This document shows, piece by piece, positions 17,411-26,690 of a stretch of DNA of 64,000 nucleotides. Each line of letters starts with the position of its first letter. Position 1 is the first letter of the stretch. Below the pieces are notes generated by a model that saw only the letters and a list, made by a program, of their open reading frames with translations, did no database searches and was not told where the DNA came from. This stretch comes from Pseudomonadota bacterium. Lineage in GTDB: Bacteria; Pseudomonadota; Alphaproteobacteria; Rhodobacterales; Rhodobacteraceae. Location of the stretch: the NCBI GenBank assembly GCA_020161615.1, contig JAIUPD010000008.1, positions 1-64,000 on the forward strand. The letters are read 5' to 3'. The position numbers were made by a program, and so were the translations under genes.

Positions 17411-18400
17411 ATGACGAAACTGGTCACGATCCTGGGCGGTTCGGGCTTTGTCGGGCGCTATGTCGCGCGGCGGATGGCACAGGCCGGCTGGCGGGTCCGC
17501 GTCGCGACGCGGCGGCCGAACGAACGGCTCTATGTCCGCACCTATGGCTTTGTGGGCCAGGTCGAGCCGGTTCTGTGCAACATCCGCGACGAGGCCTCGA
17601 TTCGCGCCGTGATCCGCGGCGCCGATGCGGTCGTGAACTGCGCCGGGATCCTGCTCGAATCGGGCAAGAACACCTTCGACGCGGTTCAGGCCAAGGGCGC
17701 CGGCACCGTCGCCCGCGTCGCCGCCGAGGAAGGCGTGGCGCAGCTGGTGCATCTGTCGGCCATCGGCGCCGATGCAGAGGCCGAAAGCGATTATTCCCGC
17801 ACCAAGGCCGAGGGGGAAGCCGCCGTGCTCGCCGCCTTCCCGGGCGCGGTGATCCTGCGGCCCTCGATCATCTTCGGGCCCGAGGACAATTTCTTCAACC
17901 GCTTCGCCGGTATGACGCGCTTCTCGCCGCTGCTGCCGATCGCCGGGGGCAAGACGCTGTTCCAGCCGGTCTATGTCGATGACGTCGCCGAAGCCGCCGT
18001 CAAGGGCGCGATGGGCGAGGCTCCGGCCGGGGTCTATGAACTGGGCGGCCCCGAAGCGCTGAGCTTCCGCGCGCTCATGGCGATGATGCTGGACATGATC
18101 CGCCGTCACCGCATCATCGTGAACCTGCCGAACTGGCTGGCCAGCGTCACCGCGGCGCTGTTTGGCACGGCGCAATTCCTGACCGGGGGCCTGTTTACCA
18201 ACCGCGTGCTGACCCGCGACCAGATCCGCGACCTGGGCCAGGACCGCGTTGTCGCCCCGGGCGCCAGGGGTCTGGCGGATCTGGGCATCCGTCCGACGCC
18301 GATGGACCTGATCCTACCGACCTATCTGTGGCGCTTCCGCCCGGCCGGTCAGTATGAGGCGATCAAGGAATCGGCGAGCGGGCTGCGCGGGCAGGAATAA
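17411..18400 (+). CDS. NDUFA9-like NAD(P)-binding complex I-associated protein
   Basis: Atypical short-chain dehydrogenase of 329 residues related to the mitochondrial complex I subunit NDUFA9. The Rossmann motif is LGGSGFVGRYVARRMAQ; VRVATRRP, HLSAIGADAEAESDYSRTKAEGE and ILRPSIIFGPEDNFFNRFAGM are family signatures. The classical catalytic Tyr-Lys pair is displaced (YSRTK). In alphaproteobacteria it is not part of the 14-subunit core and its enzymatic role is unclear. A GGAGGG site precedes the ATG. Confidence 0.88.
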   Translation: MTKLVTILGGSGFVGRYVARRMAQAGWRVRVATRRPNERLYVRTYGFVGQVEPVLCNIRDEASIRAVIRGADAVVNCAGILLESGKNTFDAVQAKGAGTVARVAAEEGVAQLVHLSAIGADAEAESDYSRTKAEGEAAVLAAFPGAVILRPSIIFGPEDNFFNRFAGMTRFSPLLPIAGGKTLFQPVYVDDVAEAAVKGAMGEAPAGVYELGGPEALSFRALMAMMLDMIRRHRIIVNLPNWLASVTAALFGTAQFLTGGLFTNRVLTRDQIRDLGQDRVVAPGARGLADLGIRPTPMDLILPTYLWRFRPAGQYEAIKESASGLRGQE

Positions 18401-18421
18401 GTCCGCGCTCCCGTTTCGGCC

Positions 18422-19225
18422 TCAGGCATAGGCCATCCACAACAGCACCGCCCCCAGCACGATCCGGTAGATCACATAGGGGGTGAAGCTGAGCGCGGCC
18501 AGAAACCGCATCATCAGCTTCAGCGCGATCAGCGCCGCCACGAACGAGATCGTGGCGCCGATCAGCCCGTCCAGTGCCGCGCGGGCATTGGCCGTCTCGA
18601 CCAGATCCAGCGCGGTCAGCACGCCCGAGGCCATGATCGTCGGAATCGACATCAGCATGCTGAGGCGTGCCGCGTCATGCCGCTCGAACCCCAGGAAGCA
18701 CGCGCCGGTGATCGTCGCGCCCGAGCGCGAGGTGCCGGGGATCAGCGCCACCGCCTGCCAGAGACCCAGCACCACCGCATCGCGCAGCGTCCAGCTTTCG
18801 GCCCGGCGCCGCTCGCTGCCCATCTTGTCGGCGATATAGAGCACCACGCCGAAACCCAGCATGGTCCAGCCGATCACCGCCATCGAGCGCATGCTGTCCA
18901 CAAGGCCCGTGACCTTCAGCACCAGACCCAGCAGGATGACCGGGATGGTCGCCACGATCAGCAGGAAAGCCATCCGCGCGCCCGGCGAATCAAGGCGCCC
19001 GCGGGCAAGGTCCGGCAGTCCGCGCCAGACCTGCGCCACATCCGCGCGGAAGTAGAGCATCACGGCCAGCAGCGTGCCGACATGCACGCTGACATCCAGC
19101 GCAACCCCTTGATCCTGCAGCCCGGTAAGCTGCGGAAAAAGGATCAGATGGGCGGAGGAAGAGATCGGCAGAAACTCGGTAATGCCTTGAATTAAAGCGA
19201 GAATAAAGATGTGATATAGGGGCAT
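18422..19225 (-). CDS. uppP: Undecaprenyl-diphosphatase UppP/BacA
   Basis: Integral membrane phosphatase that recycles undecaprenyl pyrophosphate, the lipid carrier for peptidoglycan and surface polysaccharide; overexpression gives bacitracin resistance. 267 residues with about eight hydrophobic helices. The two catalytic motifs are GITEFLPISSSAHLIL and ALIPGTSRSGATITGA. The ATG at 19225 is the best start; one at 19234 (MAFMPLYH) is equally possible. It is divergent from gltD across a 215-bp gap that is AT-rich for this region. Confidence 0.93.
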   Translation of the reverse strand: MPLYHIFILALIQGITEFLPISSSAHLILFPQLTGLQDQGVALDVSVHVGTLLAVMLYFRADVAQVWRGLPDLARGRLDSPGARMAFLLIVATIPVILLGLVLKVTGLVDSMRSMAVIGWTMLGFGVVLYIADKMGSERRRAESWTLRDAVVLGLWQAVALIPGTSRSGATITGACFLGFERHDAARLSMLMSIPTIMASGVLTALDLVETANARAALDGLIGATISFVAALIALKLMMRFLAALSFTPYVIYRIVLGAVLLWMAYA

Positions 19226-19440
19226 GAAGGCCATCCAGGCTGGAGTCGGCGGCACCTTACGCCGTTTTGTGGAAAGCGGAAGGGACAAATAGTAGGTAAG
19301 TTGTGCTGACATACTTTCACGCAACACACGGACAAATCGACCGCTTGCACGGGAAATAAGTTGGATATAGGTAACTCATACTGACTTTTATTGCGGCGCG
19401 GTTCGGAGTATGCCTGCGCGACATTTCGGGAGGCCCAGCC

Positions 19441-20877
19441 ATGGCAACACAGCGCATGCTTCAGTTCGTCACCACGTCGAAGCAGATGCCCAGCAAGCGG
19501 GCCGCAGACGAACGGCGTGAGGATTTCGCCGAGATCTATCGCGAATTCGCCGCCGAGAAGGCCGCGGAACAGGCCAGCCGCTGCAGCCAATGCGGCGTGC
19601 CCTATTGCCAGACGCATTGCCCGCTGCACAACAACATCCCCGACTGGCTGATGCTGACGGCGACCGGCCGGCTGCAAGAAGCCTATGAGCTGAGCCAGGC
19701 GACCAACACCTTCCCCGAGATCTGCGGCCGCATCTGTCCGCAGGACCGGCTCTGCGAAGGCAATTGCGTCATCGAGCAATCGGGCCACGGCACCGTGACC
19801 ATCGGCGCGGTCGAGAAATACATCACCGATACCGCCTGGGAAAAAGGCTGGGTCCAGCCTGGCAAGCCGATGGTCGAGCGTGACCAGTCGGTCGCCATCA
19901 TCGGCGCGGGCCCCGGGGGCCTTGCCGCCGCCGACGCGCTGCGCCGGGCGGGTGTCCAGGTCACCGTCTATGACCGCTATGACCGCGCGGGCGGCTTGCT
20001 CACCTATGGCATTCCCGGCTTCAAGCTGGAAAAGCCCGTCGTCATGCGCCGGATCGAACAGCTGGAGGCGGCGGGCGTGCAATTCGTGCTGAACTGCACC
20101 GTCGGCCAGGACATCAGCTTCGACGCGATCCGCGGCAAGCATGACGCGGTGCTGATCGCCACCGGCGTCTACAAGTCGCGCGACCTGGAAGGGCCGGGCG
20201 CGGAACTGGGCGGCATCGTCAAGGCGCTGGATTACCTGACCGCCTCGAACCGCAAGAGCTTTGGCGACGAGGTGCCGAATTTCGACTCGGGCCTGCTGAA
20301 CGCCGAAGGCAAGCGCGTCGTCGTCATCGGCGGCGGCGACACCGCCATGGATTGCGTGCGCACCGCCGTGCGGCAGGGCGCGACTTCGGTCAAGCTGCTT
20401 TACCGGCGCGACCGCGACAACATGCCCGGCTCGCAGCGCGAGGTGCAGAACGCCGAGGAAGAAGGCGTCGATTTCGTCTGGCTGACCGCCCCCGCCGGCT
20501 TCGAGGGCGAGGACAGCGTGTCGGGCGTCGTGGTGCAGAAGATGCGGCTGGGCACGCCCGACGCCTCGGGCCGCCGCTCGCCGGAACTGATCGAGGGCGC
20601 CGATTACCTGGAGCCCGCCGATCTGGTCATCAAGGCGCTGGGTTTCGAGCCCGAGGCCCTGCCGACCCTCTGGGGCGTGCCGGAACTGACCGTGACGCGC
20701 TGGGGCACGATCCGCTGTGATCATGCCACGCATGCGACCAGCCTGCCCGGCGTCTATGCCGTGGGCGACATCGTGCGCGGCGCTTCGCTGGTGGTCTGGG
20801 CGATCCGCGACGGACGCGAAGCGGCCGAGTCCATCCTGTCCTATCTGGCCCAGCCCGCCGCGGTGGCGGCCGAATGA
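19441..20877 (+). CDS. gltD: Glutamate synthase small subunit (NADPH)
   Basis: Flavin subunit that takes electrons from NADPH and passes them to GltB for ammonia assimilation. 478 residues. The cysteine-rich N-terminus (CSQCGVPYCQTHCPLHNNIPDW, CGRICPQDRLCEGNC) holds the iron-sulfur ligands. The FAD fold is GAGPGGLAAADALRRAG and the NADPH fold VIGGGDTAMDCVR. GGGAGG precedes the ATG. The upstream gap holds TTGCAC-N17-TAGGTA (19345-19373) as a weak promoter candidate. The stop overlaps the next gene by four bases. Confidence 0.95.
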   Translation: MATQRMLQFVTTSKQMPSKRAADERREDFAEIYREFAAEKAAEQASRCSQCGVPYCQTHCPLHNNIPDWLMLTATGRLQEAYELSQATNTFPEICGRICPQDRLCEGNCVIEQSGHGTVTIGAVEKYITDTAWEKGWVQPGKPMVERDQSVAIIGAGPGGLAAADALRRAGVQVTVYDRYDRAGGLLTYGIPGFKLEKPVVMRRIEQLEAAGVQFVLNCTVGQDISFDAIRGKHDAVLIATGVYKSRDLEGPGAELGGIVKALDYLTASNRKSFGDEVPNFDSGLLNAEGKRVVVIGGGDTAMDCVRTAVRQGATSVKLLYRRDRDNMPGSQREVQNAEEEGVDFVWLTAPAGFEGEDSVSGVVVQKMRLGTPDASGRRSPELIEGADYLEPADLVIKALGFEPEALPTLWGVPELTVTRWGTIRCDHATHATSLPGVYAVGDIVRGASLVVWAIRDGREAAESILSYLAQPAAVAAE

Positions 20878-21611
20878 TCACGGCGCGGCCCCTCGCCCGC
20901 CCTGCCCCGCGCCGCCGCGGCCTGCTCGCGGCCGGGCTGGGCATGGCCATGCTGGGAGCCGCGACGCAGGCCGGGGCCGAGGATTTCACGCCGCCCGCGG
21001 GCTGCACCGCCTATCTGGCGGTCCAGACCCGCGCCTGTACCGTGTCGCAGCATTACACCTGCACCGATACGCCCGGCGGCCTGTGGCGCATGGATTTCGA
21101 CGAACAGGGCGCCTTCTATCAGGGCCTGATCAATGCCGAGGCCCAATGGGTCGAAAGCCGCTCGCTGCCCAGCGGCACCGTCACCCGCACCGAATTTCCG
21201 GCGCGCGATGCGGCCTCGGTCTCGACGCTGCTGTCGAGCGGCTACGACGATTGGGATTTCGACGAGATCCGCGCCGGTGAGCGGGTCCGCGTGACCGGCT
21301 TCGACCGGCTGACCGGCGGGACCGAGGTGATCGACGGCGAGACGCTGCTGGGGACCGAATTCGAAACCCGCTATTACGACGCGACCGGCGCGCTGATCAG
21401 CACGATCACCGGGCGCGAATATGTCTCGGCCACGCATCGGCGCTTCTTCTCGGGAATCCGTACCTGGCGCGCGGGCGATGAAGAAACCACCAGCGACAAT
21501 TCGCCGGCCGAGTTCCTTTATCCCGGGGATCCCGGTTTCGCCTCGACCCAGCCGCGGCACAATTGCGGCCCGATGCTGAGCGCCCTTGCCACAGAGGAGG
21601 GTCACGCATGA
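20874..21611 (+). CDS. Secreted protein of unknown function in the glt cluster
   Basis: A 245-residue protein I do not recognise. The N-terminus is twin-arginine-like (PAPRRRGLLAAGLGMAMLGAATQAGA, cleaved near residue 35), so it is probably periplasmic. Four cysteines cluster in the first mature part (GCTAYL..., RACTVSQHYTC) and one lies near the C-terminus (HNCGPM). It is coupled to gltD (ATGA) and to the GFA gene (ATGA), so it is translated with glutamate synthase. I cannot link it to nitrogen metabolism from sequence. Confidence 0.8.
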   Translation: MITARPLARPAPRRRGLLAAGLGMAMLGAATQAGAEDFTPPAGCTAYLAVQTRACTVSQHYTCTDTPGGLWRMDFDEQGAFYQGLINAEAQWVESRSLPSGTVTRTEFPARDAASVSTLLSSGYDDWDFDEIRAGERVRVTGFDRLTGGTEVIDGETLLGTEFETRYYDATGALISTITGREYVSATHRRFFSGIRTWRAGDEETTSDNSPAEFLYPGDPGFASTQPRHNCGPMLSALATEEGHA

Positions 21612-22051
21612 TCGAGACCAGAACCGGCGGCTGTCTGTGCGGTGCGGTGCGCTTCGAGGCCGACCTCACCAAGCGCGCATTTGGCGCCTGCCATTGCGAG
21701 ATGTGCCGGCGCTGGACCGGCTCGGCGCTGCTGGGGATCACCGTGCCCACCGGCAATGTCCGCTGGACGGGCGAGGCGCATATCGCCACCCGCCAGACCA
21801 GCGCCTGGGCGATGCGCGCCTGGTGCCGGGAGTGCGGCTCGAACCTCTATTTCCGGGTCACCGCCGACAGCGAATGGGCGGGCGATACGGAACTGCCGAT
21901 CGGCCTTTTCGACGATGCGAACGGGCTGGTTCTGTCCAACGAAATCTACATCGACCACAAGCCCGACAGCTTTGCCTATGCGGGCGAGGGACGAACCCTG
22001 TTGACCCGGCAGGACTGCATCGACCGATTCAGCCAGCTTGCCAGCGAGTGA
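21608..22051 (+). CDS. GFA (CENP-V/GFA) domain zinc protein
   Basis: A 147-residue protein of the glutathione-dependent formaldehyde-activating enzyme family. The zinc cysteines are GGCLCGAVRF, ACHCEMCRRWTGS and WCRECGSNL, which form the two zinc sites of the beta fold. Members bind glutathione adducts or act as small zinc proteins; the substrate is not predictable. The ATG at 21608 overlaps the upstream stop. gltB begins 13 bases downstream. Confidence 0.9.
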   Translation: MIETRTGGCLCGAVRFEADLTKRAFGACHCEMCRRWTGSALLGITVPTGNVRWTGEAHIATRQTSAWAMRAWCRECGSNLYFRVTADSEWAGDTELPIGLFDDANGLVLSNEIYIDHKPDSFAYAGEGRTLLTRQDCIDRFSQLASE

Positions 22052-22064
22052 GAAGGAGACTGCC

Positions 22065-25000
22065 ATGACCGTCTATGATGAAAACTGGGTCGCGGCCGAA
22101 GAAGCCAAGCGTCAGTGGATGGATGCCAACGGTCTTTACAAGACCGATGACGAGCATGCCTCCTGCGGCGTCGGCCTCGTCGTCTCGATCAACGGCAAGC
22201 CGTCGCGCCAGGTCGTCGTCAACGGCATCAACGCGCTGAAAGCGGTCTGGCACCGGGGCGCGGTCGATGCCGATGGCAAGACCGGCGACGGCGCTGGCAT
22301 CCATGTGCAGATCCCCGTCCCCTTCTTCCACGACCAGATCCGCCGCACGGGGCATGAGCCCGACCTCGACGCGCTGATCGCCGTGGGCCAGGTGTTTCTG
22401 CCCCGCACCGATTTCGGCGCGCAGGAGCGCTGCCGGACCATCGTCGAGGCCGAAGTGCTGCGGATGGGCTATTATATCTACGGCTGGCGCCACGTGCCGG
22501 TCGACACCTCGGTTCTGGGCGACAAGGCCAATGCCACCCGCCCCGAGATCGAGCAGATCCTGATCAAGAACACCAAGGGCACCGACGAAGAGACCTTCGA
22601 GCGCGAGCTTTACGTCATCCGCCGCCGGATCGAGAAGGCGGCTGCGGCGCAGCAGATCCAGGGGCTCTACCTGTGCTCGCTGTCCTGCCGGTCGGTGATC
22701 TACAAGGGGATGATGCTGGCCGAGCAGGTCGCCGTCTTCTACCCCGACCTGATGGACGAACGCTTCATCTCGTCCTTCGCGATCTATCACCAGCGCTATT
22801 CGACCAACACCTTCCCGCAATGGTGGCTGGCGCAACCCTTCCGCATGCTGGCCCATAACGGCGAGATCAACACGCTGAAGGGCAACGTCAACTGGATGAA
22901 ATCGCACGAGATCCGCATGGCCTCGTCCGCCTTCGGCGAGATGGCCGAGGACATCAAGCCGATCATCCCGGCAGGCTCGTCCGATTCGGGCGCGTTGGAT
23001 GCGGTGTTCGAGGTCCTGGTGCGCTCGGGCCGTTCGGCGCCGATGGCCAAGACCATGCTGGTGCCCGAGGCCTGGTCCAAGGCCACGGTCGAACTGCCGC
23101 AGGCCTGGCAGGACATGTATTCCTACTGCAACTCGGTGATGGAGCCCTGGGACGGCCCGGCGGCTTTGGCCATGACCGACGGCCGCTGGGTCTGCGGCGG
23201 GCTCGACCGCAACGGCCTGCGCCCGATGCGCTATGTGGTGACCGGCGACGGCATGCTGATCGCGGGTTCGGAAACCGGGATGGTGCCGGTCGACGAAATG
23301 ACGGTGCGCGAAAAGGGCGCGCTGGGCCCGGGCCAGATGATCGCCGTCGACATGAAAGAGGGCAAACTCTACCGCGACGTGGCGCTGAAGGATCGTCTGG
23401 CCGCCAGCCAGCCCTTCGGCGAATGGACCGACAAGATCGTCGAGCTGAACAAGCTGCTGGCCGATGTGCCGGAACTGCCGATGTTCGAGGGCGAATCGCT
23501 GCGCCGCCGCCAGATCGCCGCCGGCTATTCGATGGAAGAGGTCGAGCAGGTCCTGACGCCGATGGCCGAGGATGGAAAGGAAATGGTCGCCTCGATGGGC
23601 GATGACACGCCCGCCGCGGTGCTGTCGAAGGTCTATCGCCCGCTCAGCCATTTCTTCCGCCAGAACTTCAGCCAGGTGACCAACCCGCCGATCGACAGCC
23701 TGCGCGAAAGCCGCGTGATGTCGCTGAAGACCCGCTTCGGCAACCTCAAGAACGTGCTGGACGAAAGCAGCGCGCAGACCGAGATCCTGGTCCTCGAATC
23801 CCCGTTCATCGCCAACGAGGAATTCAAGGTCATGGTTCGCCAGTTCGGCGACGGCGTGGCGATGATCGACTGCACCTTCGAGGATGGCGCGGGCGAGGAT
23901 GCGCTGCGTCAGGGGCTGGAGCGGATCCGGGCCGAGGCCGAGGACGCCGTGCGCTCGGGCAATTCGCACATCGTCCTGACGGATGAAAAGCAGGGCCCCG
24001 GCCGGGTCGCCATGCCGATGATCCTGGCCACCAGCGCCGTGCATTCCTGGCTGACCCGCAAGGGGCTCAGGACCTTCACCTCGATCAATGTCCGGGCCGC
24101 CGAATGCATCGACCCGCATTATTTCGCGGTGCTGATCGGCTGCGGCGCGACCACGGTGAACCCCTACCTCGCGCAGGACACCATCGCCGACCGCATTGGT
24201 CGCGGCCTGATCGAGGGCTCGCTGGTCGACGCCATGCGCCGCTACCGCGACGCCATCGACGCCGGTCTGCTGAAGATCATGTCCAAGATGGGGATCTCGA
24301 TCATCTCGTCGTATCGCGGCGGGCTGAACTTCGAGGCCGTTGGCCTCAGCCGCGCCATGGTGGCCGAGTATTTCCCCGGCATGCACAGCCGCATCTCGGG
24401 CATCGGCCTGCACGGCATCCAGATGAAGGTCGAGGAAGTGCACGACAAGGGCTGGAAGGCCCCGGTCGGCCCGCTGCCGGTCGGCGGCTTCTACAAGGCG
24501 CGCCGCTCGGGCGAGAAGCATGCCTGGGAAGCCCAGACCATGCACCTCTTGCAAAACGCCTGCGAGCGCGCCTCCTATGACCTGTGGCGCAAGTATTCGG
24601 CGGCGCTGCAGGCCAACCCGCCGATCCATCTGCGCGACCTACTGGACTTCAAGCCGCTGGGCCGTCCGCTGCCCATCGAGGAGGTGGAATCCATCACCTC
24701 GATCCGCAAGCGCTTCGTGACCCCGGGCATGTCGCTGGGCGCGCTGAGCCCTGAGGCGCACAAGACCCTCAACGTCGCCATGAACCGCATCGGCGCCAAG
24801 TCCGACTCGGGCGAGGGCGGCGAGGATCCGGCGCATTTCCACCCTGAACCCAACGGCGACAATCCCTCGGCCAAGATCAAGCAGGTGGCCTCGGGCCGGT
24901 TCGGCGTCACCGCCGAATACCTGAACCAGTGCGAAGAGCTGGAGATCAAGGTCGCCCAGGGCGCCAAGCCCGGCGAGGGCGGCCAACTGCCCGGCATGAA

Positions 25001-26603
25001 AGTGACCGAGCTGATTGCGCGGCTCCGGCATTCGACCAAGGGCGTGACGCTGATCTCGCCCCCGCCGCACCACGACATCTATTCGATCGAAGACCTGGCG
25101 CAGCTGATCTACGACCTGAAGCAGATCAACCCGCGCGCCAAGGTGACGGTGAAGCTGGTCGCCTCGTCGGGCGTCGGCACGATTGCGGCGGGCGTGGCCA
25201 AAGCCAAGGCCGACGTGATCCTGATCTCGGGCCACAATGGCGGCACCGGGGCCTCCCCGGGCACCTCGATCAAATACGCGGGCCTGCCGTGGGAGATGGG
25301 CCTGACCGAGGCGCATCAGGTCCTCGCCATGAACAACCTGCGCGACCGGGTGACGTTGCGCACCGATGGCGGGCTCAGGACCGGGCGCGACATCGTGATG
25401 GCGGCGATGCTGGGGGCCGAGGAATTCGGCATCGGCACCGCCGCGCTGATCGCCATGGGCTGCATCATGGTGCGCCAGTGCCAGTCGAACACCTGCCCGG
25501 TGGGCGTCTGCACCCAGAACCCGGAACTGCGCGCTAAGTTCACCGGCAACGCCGACAAGGTGGTGAACCTCATCACCTTCTACGCCTCCGAAGTGCGCGA
25601 GATCCTCGCCAGCCTCGGCGCGCGCTCGATTGACGAGATCATCGGCCGGGCGGATCTGCTGGCGCAGGTCAGCCGCGGCTCGGCACATCTCGATGACCTC
25701 GACCTCAACCCGCTGCTCATCACCGTCGATGGCGCGCGCTCGATCCGGTATGACCGCGACAAGCCGCGCAACGCCGTGCCGGACACGCTGGACAGCGAGA
25801 TCATCCGCGACGCCGCCCGCTTCTTCGAAGAGGGCGAGAAGATGCAGCTGAGCTATGCCGTGCGCAACACGCACCGCACCGTGGGCACCCGCGCCTCCAG
25901 CCACATCGTCAAGAAGTTCGGGATGCGCAATTCGCTGCAACCCGACCACCTGACGGTCAAGCTGGCGGGCTCGGCCGGTCAGTCGCTGGGCGCCTTCGCC
26001 GTGCGCGGGTTGAAGCTGGAAGTCTTCGGCGACGCCAACGATTACGTGGGCAAGGGGCTGTCGGGCGGGCTGATCGTGGTGCGTCCGCGCATGTCCTCGC
26101 CGTTGAAAGCCTCCGAGAACACGATCATCGGCAACACCGTGCTCTACGGCGCGACCGGCGGCAAGCTCTTCGCCGCGGGCCGCGCGGGCGAGCGCTTCGC
26201 GGTGCGCAACTCTGGCGCCTCGGTGGTGGTCGAGGGCTGCGGCTCGAACGGCTGCGAGTACATGACCGGCGGGGTCGCCGTGATCCTCGGCTCGATCGGC
26301 GCCAATTTCGGCGCCGGGATGACCGGCGGCATGGCCTATGTCTATGACCCCGAAGGCACGGCCGAGAACCTGATCAACATGGAATCGCTGGTCACCTGCC
26401 CGGTGACGGTGGCGCATTGGGAGGATCAGCTGAAATCGCTGCTCGAACAGCATGTGGCCGAGACCGAAAGCGCCAAGGGCGCCGAGATCCTGCGCCGCTG
26501 GGATGTCGAGAAGGCGAATTTCATCCAGATCTGCCCGAAGGAGATGCTGGTCCACCTGCCGCATCCGCTGGCGCACGAGGCCCAGGCGATGCCGGCGGAG
26601 TGA
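22065..26603 (+). CDS. gltB: Glutamate synthase large subunit (NADPH)
   Basis: Makes two glutamates from glutamine and 2-oxoglutarate. 1512 residues. The N-terminal class II amidotransferase domain begins at Cys34 (ASCGVGLVV) after a 33-residue propeptide that is presumably cleaved. The FMN synthase domain carries the 3Fe-4S motif MVRQCQSNTCPVGVCTQN, and a C-terminal beta-helix domain follows (GGNMTGG-type repeats such as GAGMTGGMAYVYD). AGAAGGAG lies just before the ATG at 22065; a further open stretch to 22038 is not coding. A two-way terminator ends the operon. Confidence 0.97.
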   Translation: MTVYDENWVAAEEAKRQWMDANGLYKTDDEHASCGVGLVVSINGKPSRQVVVNGINALKAVWHRGAVDADGKTGDGAGIHVQIPVPFFHDQIRRTGHEPDLDALIAVGQVFLPRTDFGAQERCRTIVEAEVLRMGYYIYGWRHVPVDTSVLGDKANATRPEIEQILIKNTKGTDEETFERELYVIRRRIEKAAAAQQIQGLYLCSLSCRSVIYKGMMLAEQVAVFYPDLMDERFISSFAIYHQRYSTNTFPQWWLAQPFRMLAHNGEINTLKGNVNWMKSHEIRMASSAFGEMAEDIKPIIPAGSSDSGALDAVFEVLVRSGRSAPMAKTMLVPEAWSKATVELPQAWQDMYSYCNSVMEPWDGPAALAMTDGRWVCGGLDRNGLRPMRYVVTGDGMLIAGSETGMVPVDEMTVREKGALGPGQMIAVDMKEGKLYRDVALKDRLAASQPFGEWTDKIVELNKLLADVPELPMFEGESLRRRQIAAGYSMEEVEQVLTPMAEDGKEMVASMGDDTPAAVLSKVYRPLSHFFRQNFSQVTNPPIDSLRESRVMSLKTRFGNLKNVLDESSAQTEILVLESPFIANEEFKVMVRQFGDGVAMIDCTFEDGAGEDALRQGLERIRAEAEDAVRSGNSHIVLTDEKQGPGRVAMPMILATSAVHSWLTRKGLRTFTSINVRAAECIDPHYFAVLIGCGATTVNPYLAQDTIADRIGRGLIEGSLVDAMRRYRDAIDAGLLKIMSKMGISIISSYRGGLNFEAVGLSRAMVAEYFPGMHSRISGIGLHGIQMKVEEVHDKGWKAPVGPLPVGGFYKARRSGEKHAWEAQTMHLLQNACERASYDLWRKYSAALQANPPIHLRDLLDFKPLGRPLPIEEVESITSIRKRFVTPGMSLGALSPEAHKTLNVAMNRIGAKSDSGEGGEDPAHFHPEPNGDNPSAKIKQVASGRFGVTAEYLNQCEELEIKVAQGAKPGEGGQLPGMKVTELIARLRHSTKGVTLISPPPHHDIYSIEDLAQLIYDLKQINPRAKVTVKLVASSGVGTIAAGVAKAKADVILISGHNGGTGASPGTSIKYAGLPWEMGLTEAHQVLAMNNLRDRVTLRTDGGLRTGRDIVMAAMLGAEEFGIGTAALIAMGCIMVRQCQSNTCPVGVCTQNPELRAKFTGNADKVVNLITFYASEVREILASLGARSIDEIIGRADLLAQVSRGSAHLDDLDLNPLLITVDGARSIRYDRDKPRNAVPDTLDSEIIRDAARFFEEGEKMQLSYAVRNTHRTVGTRASSHIVKKFGMRNSLQPDHLTVKLAGSAGQSLGAFAVRGLKLEVFGDANDYVGKGLSGGLIVVRPRMSSPLKASENTIIGNTVLYGATGGKLFAAGRAGERFAVRNSGASVVVEGCGSNGCEYMTGGVAVILGSIGANFGAGMTGGMAYVYDPEGTAENLINMESLVTCPVTVAHWEDQLKSLLEQHVAETESAKGAEILRRWDVEKANFIQICPKEMLVHLPHPLAHEAQAMPAE

Positions 26604-26644
26604 CCCGTTGGGTGCGGGCCTGCACGCACCGTCCACCAACAAAA

Positions 26645-26670
26645 AAAGGGGCCGCGCTTGCGGCCCCTTT
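26645..26670. terminator. Bidirectional terminator between gltB and the ABC operon
   Basis: An 11-bp stem AAAGGGGCCGC/GCGGCCCCTTT with a 4-base loop. It has an A-run on one side and a T-run on the other, so it serves both the gltB transcript and the convergent ABC operon. Confidence 0.88.
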
Positions 26671-26690
26671 CCTAATGACCGGCTGACGGA

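Noticed and set aside
22029..26642. Very long open frames (866 and 667 codons) antisense to gltB
   Set aside because: They mirror the third-position GC bias of gltB; composition is His/Arg/Asp/Gly-rich without any domain, while gltB is complete.
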